From Kappaphycus alvarezii (taxonomy: Eukaryota > Rhodophyta > Florideophyceae > Gigartinales > Solieriaceae): a stretch of 64,000 bases of DNA. Location: contig NADL03000512.1 in NCBI GenBank assembly GCA_002205965.3, positions 2,232,001 to 2,296,000 of the forward strand. The letters run 5' to 3'. Numbering within the stretch: position 1 is the first letter of the stretch; each line of letters starts with the position of its first letter. Positions 1 to 9,776 of the stretch are shown in pieces. The position numbers and the translations under genes were made by a program. The notes beneath the pieces were generated by a model. The model was not told the origin of the DNA. It saw only the letters and a program-made list of their open reading frames with translations, and searched no databases.

Positions 1-400
1 ACCACCTTTGCACGTCGTTGCGTGATGTCCTATAGTGTAGAGGGGTAGATAAAGTATAGTTACGTTCCAAGAAGGTAGGGAAGCACTGGAAGCCGCAGAA
101 TATTGGGTTGCCCAAGCGAAGGTCGAAAATCATGCGCTGCATATCCCCAGAGGTGAATAGAACGGTGGAAGACAGAGTTATTGTTGAGAAAGGGGCGCAA
201 GCAGTGGAGGAGGCAGCTGAGGCGAGACGATTAAAGAGATGAAGAGGCGGTAGGGATCGATGAGTGCAGCAGAGAGAGGCGAGAACGGTGGAAGTGATGG
301 AGGATCTTTAAGTGATGGAGGATCTTTTCCTAGCGAGAGCGAGTGGCGCTGTGGTCGAGAACGACATTTAGAGAGCGCTCAGAATTTTATGGTGGTATGT
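1..400 (-). pseudogene. LINE remnant: RT thumb to zinc-finger region
   Basis: The minus strand resembles the part of the LINE protein just downstream of the polymerase core. The phrases RLASAASSTACAPF and LRLGNPIF match the better preserved copy near 50.2-50.3 kb (RLASVASSHASRPF and LRLGVPIF). No single frame stays open, so this is a decayed fragment. It runs off the left edge of the window, and a short retroposon interrupts the sequence on its right. The function in the living family, inferred from relatives, is the thumb and nucleic-acid-binding part of a reverse transcriptase. Confidence 0.5.
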
Positions 401-404
401 GGAC

Positions 405-515
405 GGGGGAAAAGTTTTGATGGTTGTCTTGGAATATAAATCTAATCTATCCTATAGTTTTCCAGACAAATACAATCGACTCAAAACGATATGTCGACAC
501 AGTAATGGGGAAGGT
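405..515 (-). repeat. Short retroposon Y, copy 1
   Basis: Diverged member of a dispersed short repeat, with other copies at 4391-4504, 5090-5155, 7360-7396, 27535-27580 and 42023-42140. Read on the minus strand it ends in the family's constant C-rich end (TTTTCCCCC here). It separates a minus-strand LINE scrap on the left from a plus-strand LINE end on the right. Confidence 0.6.
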
Positions 516-530
516 TTGGACTGAAAGTAT

Positions 531-667
531 CCGTTCGAGCGATTGAGACTTAGGGGATGGTTAAAACTGTGCTTACCCGAAGGCACCCTGCTGCGCCCGC
601 CATGTCTAACACAGCATATCTGCTCGCTGGCATTGAGCCCTCCCTGTAAGAAATTTCATGTGGTGTT
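531..667 (+). pseudogene. LINE C-terminus (left part, split by solo LTR)
   Basis: Close to the LINE end at 52985-53125, which encodes the last residues of the protein (QRHAA, then LLAGIEPAL and a stop). This copy has frame damage. The 3' untranslated part is split by the solo LTR that follows and resumes at 2032. The sequence at 53127, with GTGTT present once and no LTR, shows how the uninterrupted paralogue reads. Confidence 0.7.
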
Positions 668-2031
668 TGATAGGGGTAAATTGGCGGGGAAAGAGACCCT
701 CAGAACCAGTTACCCGAGAAGGAGGTGTTGCGAGCGACAAAAGTGCTACCGTGGTATTGTTGAACGAACAAAAGGGAGTGTGTATAGAAGAGAGTTGAGG
801 AAGCTACAAGCAAGTATAAAAAGGGGCAGGGTCTACCACCGACGCTCTGCGACTAGCGTAAGAAAAAGTTTTCTTGGGTCTGAAGTTGACTCACAACTTC
901 TTACTACTCGGAGCATGACTGAAGTTGTCTGCCAACTTGCTTGACGTCTCAGGAGGAAGCACTTTACTCAGCTTATATAGACTTTTCGGCTAATCCTAAA
1001 GTCTCAATCAAACATACTAAAAACCATAAAACTCATGAAAGGGCATCTTTCGGATGTGATTTGCCAGTGTGAAGATATTAGCAAAGAAAATTTCTGTATC
1101 TACTCCTCACAATCGTCATCCTCAAGATCGGAACCAAATAACTCTTCCAAAATATCCATACTCTCAATGCAATCCCTACAAATTCCCTCGAACGGCTCAG
1201 AATGATTAATGGCTTCATTATACATATCAAGATCCTCTAAACCTTCCTCGCGACCCCCAGCTTCCGCTACAACCCCATCCGAAGAATCCGAGATGACGAT
1301 CACGCCCTCACTCTCCCCTCCATCCCCCACAGCAACTTCCCACGGTTATACACCATCGGTTCCCACGGAGCTACAAATCGTCCTCATCCTCGGATACCTC
1401 CAAGTCCGACTCAGTCCCCTCTGACTCCTCCTCCTCCGCCTCCTCCAAGAAGTGCCGACGAACCCACTCCCGAACACGCTCACGGTCCATCCTCCTGAAG
1501 TAGTCGTCGTAGTCTGTTGGCCCATTATTCATTAGAGCTAGGCCGTTGATGGGGCGAGAGGGCGGTTTTTGGTGATGGGTCGGAGGGTCGAAGGTTGTTC
1601 ATTTTGATAGACGTTGGGGAATGGGAGGCAATGTAGGATGTTATGGCTGTTTAGGGGGTGGGGGTGATAAGTAAAATGACCGCGGACATTTGGAACTTGG
1701 AATAAAAGGGTTTAAATAGGCTCCCGAGCAAGTTCTATAGATTAGGAATAGGTAAAATAAATCTACAAGGGATTTTGCAGTAGTGCATTTGCGCCCTTCT
1801 TCTCGAAACAGGCGAATTTGGAGGAGGAGGTAAGCTAAAAGGGAAAAGGGACTTGATTCGGGGTCGATTCAGAGGGTTAAATACAGTATAAAAATTTCTA
1901 GATAAAATAGAAGTAAATTTGGAAATGACGGTGGAGAAGTTAGGGGCGGGATCGTTGTAAGCTGCTGGATTACACGAAGGGAGGACCATTTCCTGTATTA
2001 CATGAAGGGAGGACCATTTTTTTGTATTACA
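668..2031 (-). mobile_element. Solo gypsy LTR with 5-bp target duplication
   Basis: This LTR runs from TGATAGGGG to TGTATTACA on the plus strand, so the element reads on the minus strand. It is flanked by GTGTT at 663-667 and again at 2032-2036. That 5-bp duplication is normal for Ty3/gypsy and fixes both LTR edges. It belongs to a subtype (call it A2) shared with the LTR at 32467-33785. It contains a degraded version of the LTR-encoded acidic frame, whose C-terminal part with SMDILEELFGSDLE is still readable at 1100-1330. It is a fossil left by LTR-LTR recombination, visibly older than the LTRs after 54.8 kb. Confidence 0.9.
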
Positions 2032-2129
2032 GTGTTACCAATCAGTGACGACTTACCCTGCATAACGCATTAGCGGCGTGGATATAGCCGACCCCATCTT
2101 CCATGCATTAAAATAACCCGAAATTCCCC
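2032..2129 (+). repeat. LINE 3' untranslated end (right part, after solo LTR)
   Basis: Continues the LINE end broken at 667. It matches 53127-53223 and, for its last part, about 3648-3724. It ends in the C-rich tail AACCCGAAATTCCCC. Sequence beyond this point is unrelated in the three copies apart from a few bases. Confidence 0.7.
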
Positions 2130-2740
2130 GATTGTGGACTTACGCCCAACGGAGTGCCATTTTAGGTAATTATATGTAGGGGGGATATCTTTGCGGTGGT
2201 GGGAACAAGTAATCAGAAGCGCCGGGGACTAGTAGGATAGAAAATAATCAGAGAGATGTCGCCGGAGGACCTGAAGGGCTTTCATACAGTGCTGGCAAAA
2301 GGTGACACAAAAAACGAAATCGTGAACTATTATAGGTGGTACCATGAAAATCATGACGTATGAGAGGTATCAAGGATGGCTAAATCAGAGGTAACTATCT
2401 GCTTTCGTATCATTTATGTCTATTAAAATTACAATGCAGTCCTTATTCCCTCACATCATGGCATTATTACATTACTGACTTCTAGTGGGGCAGGTAATCA
2501 AACAGTAATAGTAATTTATATAGTAAGCTTTTACCCACATTAAGACTGAAAATTAGAAAATAATTTTACAAGTATTGGAAAAATCTTCAATTGATTTCCA
2601 TATCTATGAAAGCAATGAAAAATTGTGGAACATGTGCTTATCAAAGGGAAACAACTTTTTGTTTATTGTGAATCATCGGAATATATTTCATCTATTTTCA
2701 CAGACCGATTTTCATTTTGTATTACACAAGAAGCAACTTT

Positions 2741-2850
2741 CGACGCATCGTACGGTTTCGCAATTGGCTTGACAATGATACGATATCTACGCTCCGATAC
2801 AAATTTACTGGATACCAACCCACATATCTACCACAGTAAATTAACCCCCC
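2741..2850 (+). repeat. Retroposon tail Z (LINE 3' untranslated region), orphan copy
   Basis: Nearly identical to 7006-7114, where the same sequence directly follows a LINE stop codon. Ends in the constant tail TAAATTAACCCCCC. With no LINE coding sequence before it, it looks like a copy truncated on the 5' side. Confidence 0.7.
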
Positions 2851-3207
2851 ATTTACATATTTTTATGTCTGTCAGTTGGATTTTAAATTCTACATTTATA
2901 ATTGCTGGGATTAAGTTGCCAGCAAATTATTATTTGTATGAATTCTCACCTGGATAATTATTGTACAAATATTACTGAGCAATAATTTGGTCTGGAAGTA
3001 TTATTATACTGATGTAATCATCTTTGTAGGTTTCTACTCTGATCTGCAGTAAAAATAGTCCTAGATTTTTAGAAAGTTTTAGCAAAGCTCGGGCCATCGA
3101 ACTATCCCCGTCTATTAATAAATATTGGGTTTCTTTTTATTATTTTCTCATTCCTCTTCAGGTAATTAGTTATTTTTGATCTACTCATATCGTTTAGGTT
3201 TTTCCAA

Positions 3208-3272
3208 CGACATCCCTCAGGGAACAGATGACCTCATTTTTCATGGATTGACCAAAATTACCTCAAATTATT
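3208..3272 (+). repeat. Retroposon tail W, copy 1
   Basis: Shares CGACATCCCTCAGGGAACAG and a CATGCATTAA-like stretch with 6384-6446 (minus) and 22456-22513 (plus). This is the most diverged of the three; its C-rich end has decayed. Confidence 0.5.
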
Positions 3273-3647
3273 CTACCGCGTCCTAATACTGCCAATAGAA
3301 CGATAATTTACCGACGCATTAGTTACCCGGTCTGGTCGTTTCTGGCGAACACAATCTTATCCCATCCACCTGCGCACGTGGCAGACGTGGACAACTCGGT
3401 TAGCACTTCAGTAACAACATAGATGGTTCCTGCACTGGAGCCCCGATACTAATGCGTTAAAATACTTTATGTAATTTTGTTAGAGAAATAATTTGTGTAT
3501 GAACTCATAATTCTTTCACGGCTTCCAATGCACAGGTAAGGAATAAAATGACAAATTACTGCAAATAATTCTACTACAGGGAATTTGAAAAAAATAAATT
3601 CTTGTGTACTTAAAATTCTATGACCAGAAATTACCGGCTATCACTGG

Positions 3648-3724
3648 TATCCCGCATAACGCATTAGCGGCGTGGACAAAACCGACCATATCTTCCATAC
3701 ATTAAAATAACCCAACAATTGCCC
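3648..3724 (+). repeat. LINE 3' end piece
   Basis: Matches 2050-2129 and 53150-53223, with GCATAACGCATTAGCGGCGT, then an ATTAAAATAACCC stretch, then a C-run. No LINE coding sequence precedes it, so it is truncated. The short stretch after the tail (ACGCCACTG) also follows the tail at 53223. Confidence 0.6.
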
Positions 3725-3729
3725 ATAGT

Positions 3730-4912
3730 ACTAGACGCCACTGCACTTACGCTATGGTTCGAGCCAATCTTCACCCGCAGGTCCTTGTCCCGCTCGCATG
3801 CTTACCATTTGTCCCAGCTGGATAATCCTTCCCCCTTCCAGCTCACTGCCATCCTCCACTCCCTCCAACGCCACAGGAACCTTCCAGGGGCGCAAGCAAC
3901 CCTAACGGCCGCCTTGCACCGTTCTCGTCATGATTCATACCTCTCGGCTCCGGGCACCTTCGAAACTCCCTCCCATCGTCTTGCGCGGAATTTGCGCTGT
4001 CGAACAAATTTTCCTACCTATCTTTCTCCGGACACCCTGTCGCCAAGGGGTCTACCAAAGCTGACCCTGAAATTTGGACTATGATGGTGATGCCACGCCT
4101 CGGTAATCCGATCCTCCCAGGAAACCAGCCGTGCCTTCGCTCCGTGCCCTCTTCCCGTCCTTCCCCGCCACCCTTCGACCTGCTTGCAGTCCGCGCCACC
4201 ATGCGCCCCTCCCTGCAGTGATACGTCAGACGTCATAATCACGTTTGGCATAGGCTCATAACCCTCCTCCGGCATCAATTCATCGGCCTGTGCCCCAAGA
4301 AGGAATTCACCTTCTCGTGTGAGCATGATCTGGCACCGCATTCACCGCCTGCTTGATGGCTGGCCTGAAGGTAGCATTTTAGGGAGCGTAGTTCCTTCCC
4401 CATTACGGTGTCGGTATACCCTTTTTGAGTCGATTGTGGTTGTCTGGAAAACCATGGATAGATCGGATATACCGTCCAAGAGTAAAACACCCAAATGTTT
4501 CCCCGCACCGCGTGGATATCTTCATCGACGATCTTGAGCTTTCGCCACGCCAACAAGCAATTTACGTCCTCATAGTCAGCCCCCACACCGCACGCGCCCT
4601 AATTCAGTCTTATCGCCGTCCAGCTGGCGCCACGGCCGGAATCGAAGCACAGAAAACGCACCACTACGCATCCTTGTACTCTTCTGTCAACGCCAAGTCT
4701 CACCCTTGCGGCCCCAACACATATGGTGCCGTCGGGAAATCTACCCAAGCACTGCTCGCCTTCCTAGTTTCCCACCTCGCTCGTCGCCGTGGTACGAGTT
4801 CACCTCCTCACACTACGAACTCGCCCCTCACTCTACAGCTCGCGGAACACGACGAAACTCGTGGATCTCTTGCCCTGACCACCCCCGAATGACCCCTTTC
4901 CTCCTTCAATAA
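3730..4912 (+). pseudogene. LINE remnant: thumb, zinc finger and endonuclease-like C-terminus
   Basis: Encodes, in several frames, the distal half of a LINE-type protein. A stretch near 4075-4130 (WTMMVMPRLGNPI) matches WRTMVCLRLGVPI of the copy at 50.28 kb. An RRHN signature near 4230 matches the zinc-finger RRHN there. From about 4505 to 4892 the frame resembles a restriction-like endonuclease end (IVSP, then KTHHYASLY, NTYGAVGKS). The coding end at 4892 is followed by AATAAA at about 4909, a plausible polyadenylation signal. Multiple frameshifts and one internal stop are visible. A Y retroposon sits inside at 4391-4504. The same C-terminal sequence occurs as a fragment at 24358-24651. The active-site assignment is inference. 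Confidence 0.65.
4391..4504 (+). repeat. Short retroposon Y, copy 2 (near full length)
   Basis: Plus-strand copy of the Y repeat, ending AAACACCCAAATGTTTCCCC. It lies inside a LINE remnant whose two halves resume on either side. It is almost collinear with the 118-bp copy at 42023-42140 read on the opposite strand. Confidence 0.75.
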
Positions 4913-5089
4913 AGATTCCTTTCTCTCTCTAGTATGATGCTAACACAGTTAGTCACTAGAAATAAAAATTGAACGAAAACACAGTTAAGGAATATCTCAA
5001 TTTATTCATGAAGAGAATCTCACCGTGGATGATCTTGGAGTTTTCTATGGCGAAAAGACGACAACTGATTCTTTCCTACACCGCTATTC

Positions 5090-5155
5090 GGGGGGAACGT
5101 TTGGGTGTTTTACTCTTGGAAGGTATATCCGATCTATCCCATGGTTTTCCAGACA
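5090..5155 (-). repeat. Short retroposon Y, copy 3, with 10-bp target duplication
   Basis: A 66-bp copy flanked by ACCGCTATTC at 5080-5089 and 5156-5165. Read on the minus strand it keeps the constant C-rich end and is cut on the other side relative to longer copies. The flanking 4.93-5.23 kb DNA has no recognisable gene. Confidence 0.75.
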
Positions 5156-5303
5156 ACCGCTATTCTTGTCGTGTGGAAAGATTTCCACGCATTATTGTCT
5201 ATTTTCGATAACTTTTAATCGCTCTTGAATTTCTTCAATGCCGGGAATCAAAATAAAGTGTGATACGATTTAGAAAGAAGTTTTCACAAGATGGCTCCTT
5301 TTG

Positions 5304-5311
5304 GTATAAAA
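5304..5311 (+). promoter_or_regulatory. TATA box of RING-H2 copy 1
   Basis: GGTATAAAAG lies about 135 bp before the inferred start codon. The same box and spacing occur before the other two copies (near 21825 and 41577, minus strand), and the surrounding upstream DNA is also alike. Conserved position across three copies supports a core promoter. Confidence 0.6.
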
Positions 5312-5442
5312 GACAACAACAAAGGGTTAATTGAGAAGTAAGAGGATTGCAATAGCCAGCAGAAACATTGCCCTACTCAACCTCATCAGCTGTTGCCAAA
5401 TTCCAACATTCCCTGCAACCGATACAAAGGAAACTAGTAATG

Positions 5443-6066
5443 CCTGCCCTTCCTGGTGATGAAAATGCTTCCATCTCCATCACCGTCAGTGACCTCCTCA
5501 CTTTATGCCGAATTTTCGAAGAGGACATGCTTAGTTTTATAAGCAGACTAAGTCTCATTCAAAATGAGATATCAAGGACACCGAACCTGGAACATATGTC
5601 TGCAGTGCAGTCGAAGATTGTGCCATATGCTTAGAACCATTAATTGGCCTAAACACCATCAACACGCCGTGCAACCACCAGTTCCACCTTCACTGCGTTC
5701 TTGATCTTCTCTGCCATGACGAGGATCACAGGTTAAGAGCTTCCTGTCCTCTGTGTCGCAGAAATTTGGATGGCAATGCTATCATAAATATAGGAAATGG
5801 CTTTTGCCTTTCGGATGATTTCTTGAGAACTATATTCAGCGAAGAGCTAACTTTTTCACAAGCTATTCGAAACTCAATCATCTGTCAAGCGGCGTATTTC
5901 TACAGGTTGATGTCCTTACGGAACATTCTGCTGTCCCTCGACACTGAGAATTTACATTCAAGGCTGTCCGAGCTGAATTCGAGGATCTGGGAACTTAGAG
6001 AAATTCAATTGGATATGAAGATGGGACCATGTCTTATTTAGAGAGGTTATTCGGATTGGAGCTCAA
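5443..6066 (+). pseudogene. RING-H2 protein, copy 1 (broken)
   Basis: Encodes about 190-200 residues with a central RING-H2 finger: CAIC at about 5622-5633, CNHQFHLHC, then CPLC, spaced as Cys-x2-Cys ... Cys-x-His-x2-His-x2-Cys ... Cys-x2-Cys. Such fingers normally bind two zinc ions and recruit ubiquitin-conjugating enzymes, so a ubiquitin ligase is the likely ancestral role. The ATG at 5443 was preferred because all three copies have an ATG plus a Pro/Ala-rich start here, while DNA before it resembles promoter or leader in each. A 2-base length difference from the other copies near 5570 puts the N-terminal part (5443-5634) and the finger (5616-6041) in different frames. The last residues are shifted too. 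No transmembrane segment is obvious. Confidence 0.7.
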
Positions 6067-6069
6067 TTT

Positions 6070-6590
6070 GGAAAGGTCCAATGTTTTCATTACAAGTACA
6101 GAGGACTACCAACCTTTCCGTAACTTACAGTAAACCAAGCCAATTCCCCCATTTCGAAAGGTAGGGGCATCTACTATTCTCGTTTAGGTCCGATATAACG
6201 TTGCTTCAGCCCCAATAACAGGGTTAGAATCTCAATGACAACAGCTTTTGATTATTTATAATGTGGGCAATTGGAGCTGCCTTGCATTGCAGTGAGGAAC
6301 TATTTCAGCCCATCACAGCTTTCAGACGAGAATAATAGCAGCAGAGAGCATCTCGGGCATTAATGGGTTATTTCAGAAATTTAGGGGAAATTTAGGGTGT
6401 TTTTAATGCATGAAAAATATGGTCAGCTGTTCCCTGAGGGATGTCGTGATGGTAAAGGCTTACAACTGAGAAATTTAGTGCCTAAGTGTAAGCAAGGAGA
6501 TTTAAAATTTTTTTAGCATCAAATGCATAAAAGGGAGAAAAGCTTTGGTACTGATACTTAATGCAATAAAATTAATACTTTATTAGTTTA
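6070..6590. other. Intergenic stretch without a recognisable gene
   Basis: Holds the W repeat at 6384-6446. Nothing else was recognised. Confidence 0.4.
6384..6446 (-). repeat. Retroposon tail W, copy 2
   Basis: Minus-strand copy. Reads CGACATCCCTCAGGGAACAG at its start and AACACCCTAAATTTCCCC at its end, and is the best preserved of three. The end closely resembles the tails of LINE 3' ends in this window. Confidence 0.65.
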
Positions 6591-6982
6591 GAGGCAATAT
6601 CAGCTATCGGAGCCGGCGGTGGCACGGATTATTTCGACGTAACCTTTGTAAACCCGCTCGCTCCCTCCCACGCAAGAGCCAGGGCTTTCAACCTACTCAC
6701 GAGCCTCAACGCAGCTCGCGCAGAGAAGCAGCGGAAATACCAAGGGTTCCTTTATGAGCTGTCTGGGGGAGAAACAGGCTGGTTCCTGTTCCCTTCTCAA
6801 TGCTTGGAGGATGGCATCCGGCGGCGTGCTCCATCGTCAAGGAACTCGCGAGAACCGTTGCCACCCGCGCAATGGAACGGTTTTCGAAGGTTAGAGGCAT
6901 TCTTTTACAGCGGCACTCCGCTTTGACAGTAACCTCCAATGCCGCTTTTTTGCTGGCTGGCCCCCCTTCCACCTTCTGGTAG
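6590..6982 (+). pseudogene. LINE C-terminus (endonuclease-like) with stop codon
   Basis: Encodes FDVTFVNPLAPS, a KYQGF stretch, then LGGWHPAACSIVKELARTVA, QRHSAL and LLAG before a TAG at 6980-6982. The same order (DVTxVNPLA, GGWxPxA, QRHAA, LLAG) is seen at 42.3-43.1, 45.6-45.9 and 52.7-53.1 kb. In restriction-like endonucleases of LINEs a PD...D motif falls at this place. One frameshift separates the first and second halves. The 3' untranslated region is the Z repeat that follows. Confidence 0.75.
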
Positions 6983-7005
6983 ATTGAAGTGCCATCCACA
7001 GCTTT

Positions 7006-7114
7006 CGACGCATTGTACAGTTTCGCAATTGGCTTGACAATGATACGATATCTACGCTCCGGTCAAATTTACTGGATACCAACCCACATATCTACCACAG
7101 TAAATTAACCCCCC
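7006..7114 (+). repeat. Retroposon tail Z attached to its LINE
   Basis: Directly follows the stop codon at 6982 and ends TAAATTAACCCCCC, so Z is best read as the 3' untranslated region of this LINE subfamily. Orphan copies occur at 2741-2850 and 7667-7742. Confidence 0.7.
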
Positions 7115-7135
7115 ATTTACACATATCGGCTATTA

Positions 7136-7655
7136 GTGTATGGCAGTGTATATCGAGACCTGGAAAATTACGGATAGACCTTCGGAAATATATTTTCAGA
7201 AACAAGCAAAAGGAATTGATTTCGGCAATGGCCCTGGATTATCTCTCGGCCTCAAACTGCATACAAAGAACTTTATAGCATCAGTATACGGGAATAAATT
7301 ACAAGGAGAAGAGAGACGTTACTGAACTATTTGGAAGCATATGAGAAGTACAATTTAAGATATATCTTCCAAGAGTAAAACACCCAAACGTTCCCCATAT
7401 TACGAGGTGGAGAAAGGTGACCTTTAAATGTAAAATGGGTTTTCACCCTATCTTCCTCTCGCAGTACACTAACCCAAACATCCCGCACAGGCAGCCGTTC
7501 CGATTGCTGATGCGCGGCAAACATTGTTCGCTCGTTGCGCTGCGAGAGTTGTCCAGAATAACGCCAATTGTTGTTGGAAGGGGTTTTGAGCGACAGTTAA
7601 GGCCACAATTTGAAAGTGTGTATATTCCAAAGAAAATCCGTCTTCAAATTATGTA
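7136..7655 (+). pseudogene. Unrecognised possible broken coding region
   Basis: Two open stretches, 7140-7325 (61 codons) and 7417-7656 (79 codons), lie either side of a short Y retroposon at about 7360-7396. The second contains a basic, Arg-rich segment (GKHCSLVALRELSRI). Neither resembles a family I know. They could be two parts of a gene split by the insertion, or chance frames. I assign no function. Confidence 0.25.
7360..7396 (+). repeat. Short retroposon Y, copy 4 (severely truncated)
   Basis: Keeps only the last part of Y, ending AACACCCAAACGTTCCCC, with the 5' side missing. Fits the family pattern of one constant end and one variable end. Confidence 0.65.
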
Positions 7656-7666
7656 AGACTGAAAGC

Positions 7667-7742
7667 GGGGGGTTAATTTACTGTGGTAGATATGTGGGTT
7701 GGTATCCAGTAAATTTGTACCGGAGCGTAGATATCGTATCAT
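7667..7742 (-). repeat. Retroposon tail Z, truncated orphan copy
   Basis: Minus-strand copy starting at the family's ATGATACGATATCTACGC and ending in GGTTAATTTACTG's complement with six C. It is shorter on the 5' side than the copies at 2741 and 7006. Confidence 0.7.
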
Positions 7743-7755
7743 GTAAGTGGCTAGC

Positions 7756-8114
7756 CAAATTAGGCCTCGTCTGCTATTGCTGTTGTCAGGAAAATTAAGT
7801 AAACAACTCCATTTAACACAAACGCTCGGCCATGTAAAAATGTGAAGTGGAGACAGAGAGTATCTGGCCCAGCCGTAGGCAGAAATACTGGGGGCTTGTG
7901 ATGTATTTTGCGGTGCTTCGTTATAACAGTCGTGTCTCGGAGGATGAATGAAGACACGTGTAGGCTGGGAATGAAACTCAGAATGACGCTGTTTCCGACT
8001 CCTCTCAGTCATAAAGTGGCTAAGGTCTTGGAGAGCCTCGAGACCAGGTTTTTCCAATCAGTCCATGGATATCGATGGCGAGGGAATGAGCACTAAGCCA
8101 TTTGGGTCGCAAGC
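7756..8114 (-). pseudogene. LINE remnant, distal part cut off by gypsy complex
   Basis: The DNA on both sides of the 8115-18165 gypsy complex reads in the same minus-strand direction. The right side (18166-19300) holds LINE thumb and finger sequence, so this left side should be its continuation. Similarity here to other LINE copies is weak by eye, so the assignment rests mainly on the shared target duplication CAAGC (8110-8114 and 18166-18170). Confidence 0.4.
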
Positions 8115-9723
8115 TGTAATACCAAAAATGGTCTTCCCTCATTTAATACAGGAAAATGGTCCTCCCTTCACGTTATACAGGAAATGGTCCTCCTTCACGT
8201 AATACAGGAAATGGTCCCCCCTCGTGTAATCCAGCAACCTACAACGATCCCGCCCCTAACTTCTCCAGCCGTCATTTCCAAATTTACTTCCATTTTATCT
8301 AGATATTTTAATACTGTATTTAGCCCTCTGAATCGACCCCGAATCAAGTCCCTTTTTCCTTTTAGCTTACCTCCTCCTTCAAATTCGCCTTTTTTTTGAG
8401 AAAAAGGGCGCAAATGCACTATTTGCAAAATCCTTTGCAGATTTATTTTACCTATTCCTAATCTATAGAACCTGCCCCGGGAGCCTATTTAAACCCCTTT
8501 ATTTAAGTTCCAAATGCCCCCGATCATTTTACTCATCACCCTCTCCCCCACACACCCAAAACACCCTACATTGCCTCCCGTTCCCCAACGTCTATCACAA
8601 TGAGCAACCTTCGCCCCTCTGTCCCTATTTCCAAAAACCGCCCTTCCCGTCCCATCAATGGCCTTCGTCTCGCCGCCTACGGGCCAACCGATGCCGACGA
8701 CTACATCCGGCGGCAAACAAAGAAGCAATTCATCGAGTTCGTGCGCCGCCTCTTCATAGAAGAAGAAGCGAGGGAGGTAAGCCCGGGAGAGGCTGAGAAG
8801 GTCGAGGAGGAGAGCGGGGAGTCCTTCGAGGAATGGTTAGCCCCTGAGCTAGTGTACGAGGCTCAAGAAGAGGAGGAGGAGGATGAGGAGGATGAGGAGG
8901 ATGAGGAGGATGAGGAGGAGAAGAGGAGGGTGAGGAGGAGGAAGAAGAGGATGAGGAGGATGAGGAGGAGGAAGAAGAGGATGAGGAGGATGAGGAGGAG
9001 GAAGAAGAGGATGAGGAGGAAGAGGATGAGGATGAGGAGGAGGAGGAGGATGAGGGAACAGGGGGCATGGAAAGTGTTGGACTGGTGGGGCCTGGAATAG
9101 AGAGTATGGATCAAGTTGTGCCCACGATGGAACCGGATGGAGATATCTTTAGTAGTCTAGATATCTCCCAGGGGGAAATAGAGAGTTGTGAGCCATTCGC
9201 AGATATTTGTGGGGACTGCTTGGACAGCATGGATATTTTAGAGGAGTTGTTTTGGATCTGATTTAGAGAATGGGAAATAAGAGGACCAAATTAATTGTTA
9301 GTTTCTTAAGTATCTTTTGTTTAGAGTATATTGTCCACACAAAGTATTTTATGCATTTCGTGGTATCTTCTGTAGTTTTGTTCGGACTTTAGGGGTAGCC
9401 AAAAGTCTATATAAGCTGAGTTAAACTGCTTCCTCATGGAGAGGTCAAGCAAGTTGGCAGACAACTTCAAGCCAAGTCCCGAGTAGTAGGAAGTTGAGAG
9501 TCAACTTCAGACCCAAGAAAACTTTTTCTTACGCTAGTCGCAGAGCGTCGGTGGTAGACCCTGCCCCTTTTATACTTGCTTGTAGCTTCCTCAACTCTCT
9601 TCTATATACACTCCCTTTTGTTCGTTCAACAATACCACGGCAGCACTTTTGTCGCTCGAAAACACCTCCTTCTCAGGGTAATTGGTTCTGAGGATCTCCT
9701 CCCCCGCCGATTTACCCCTATCA
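8115..9723 (+). mobile_element. Gypsy LTR (type A1), plus orientation
   Basis: Full-length LTR, from TGTAATACC to CCCCTATCA. CAAGC just before it (8110-8114) recurs at 18166-18170, at the far end of the complex. It contains, in order, a tandem array of a roughly 28-bp unit at the U3 edge, a TATTTAAA box near 8490, the LTR reading frame from 8600 to about 9260 (broken here), a TATATAA box near 9409 and two dyads. It is close in sequence to the facing LTR at 9777-11343. Confidence 0.9.
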
Positions 9724-9776
9724 TTTGGTACTCTTGTGGAGGTCGAAATCCAGACCTCCAGCATGTCAGGCTCAAA
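9724..9776. other. 53-bp spacer between facing LTRs, with primer-binding-site remnant
   Basis: Begins TTTGGTACTCTTGTGGAGG, the same sequence that follows the LTR in the internal regions at 33786 and (minus strand) at 17416 and 62486. In retrotransposons this position holds the tRNA primer-binding site. The rest of the plus-orientation internal region is missing. Confidence 0.75.

Larger units (their letters stand above)
2130..3640. other. AT-rich stretch without a recognisable gene
   Basis: No coding region could be supported. It contains two retroposon tails (2741-2850 and 3208-3272), annotated separately. Short open frames here have no recognisable motif and overlap those repeats. Confidence 0.5.

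Noticed and set aside
4014-4586. Three overlapping minus-strand frames of 60-107 codons
   Set aside because: They are antisense to the LINE remnant and the Y insert.
8754-9114. Long poly-Ser, poly-Leu or poly-Pro frames opposite the acidic tract (also at 10384, 51396, 55465 and 63093)
   Set aside because: They are antisense or shifted readings of the GAG/GAT microsatellite that encodes the Asp/Glu tract, with no conserved ends.
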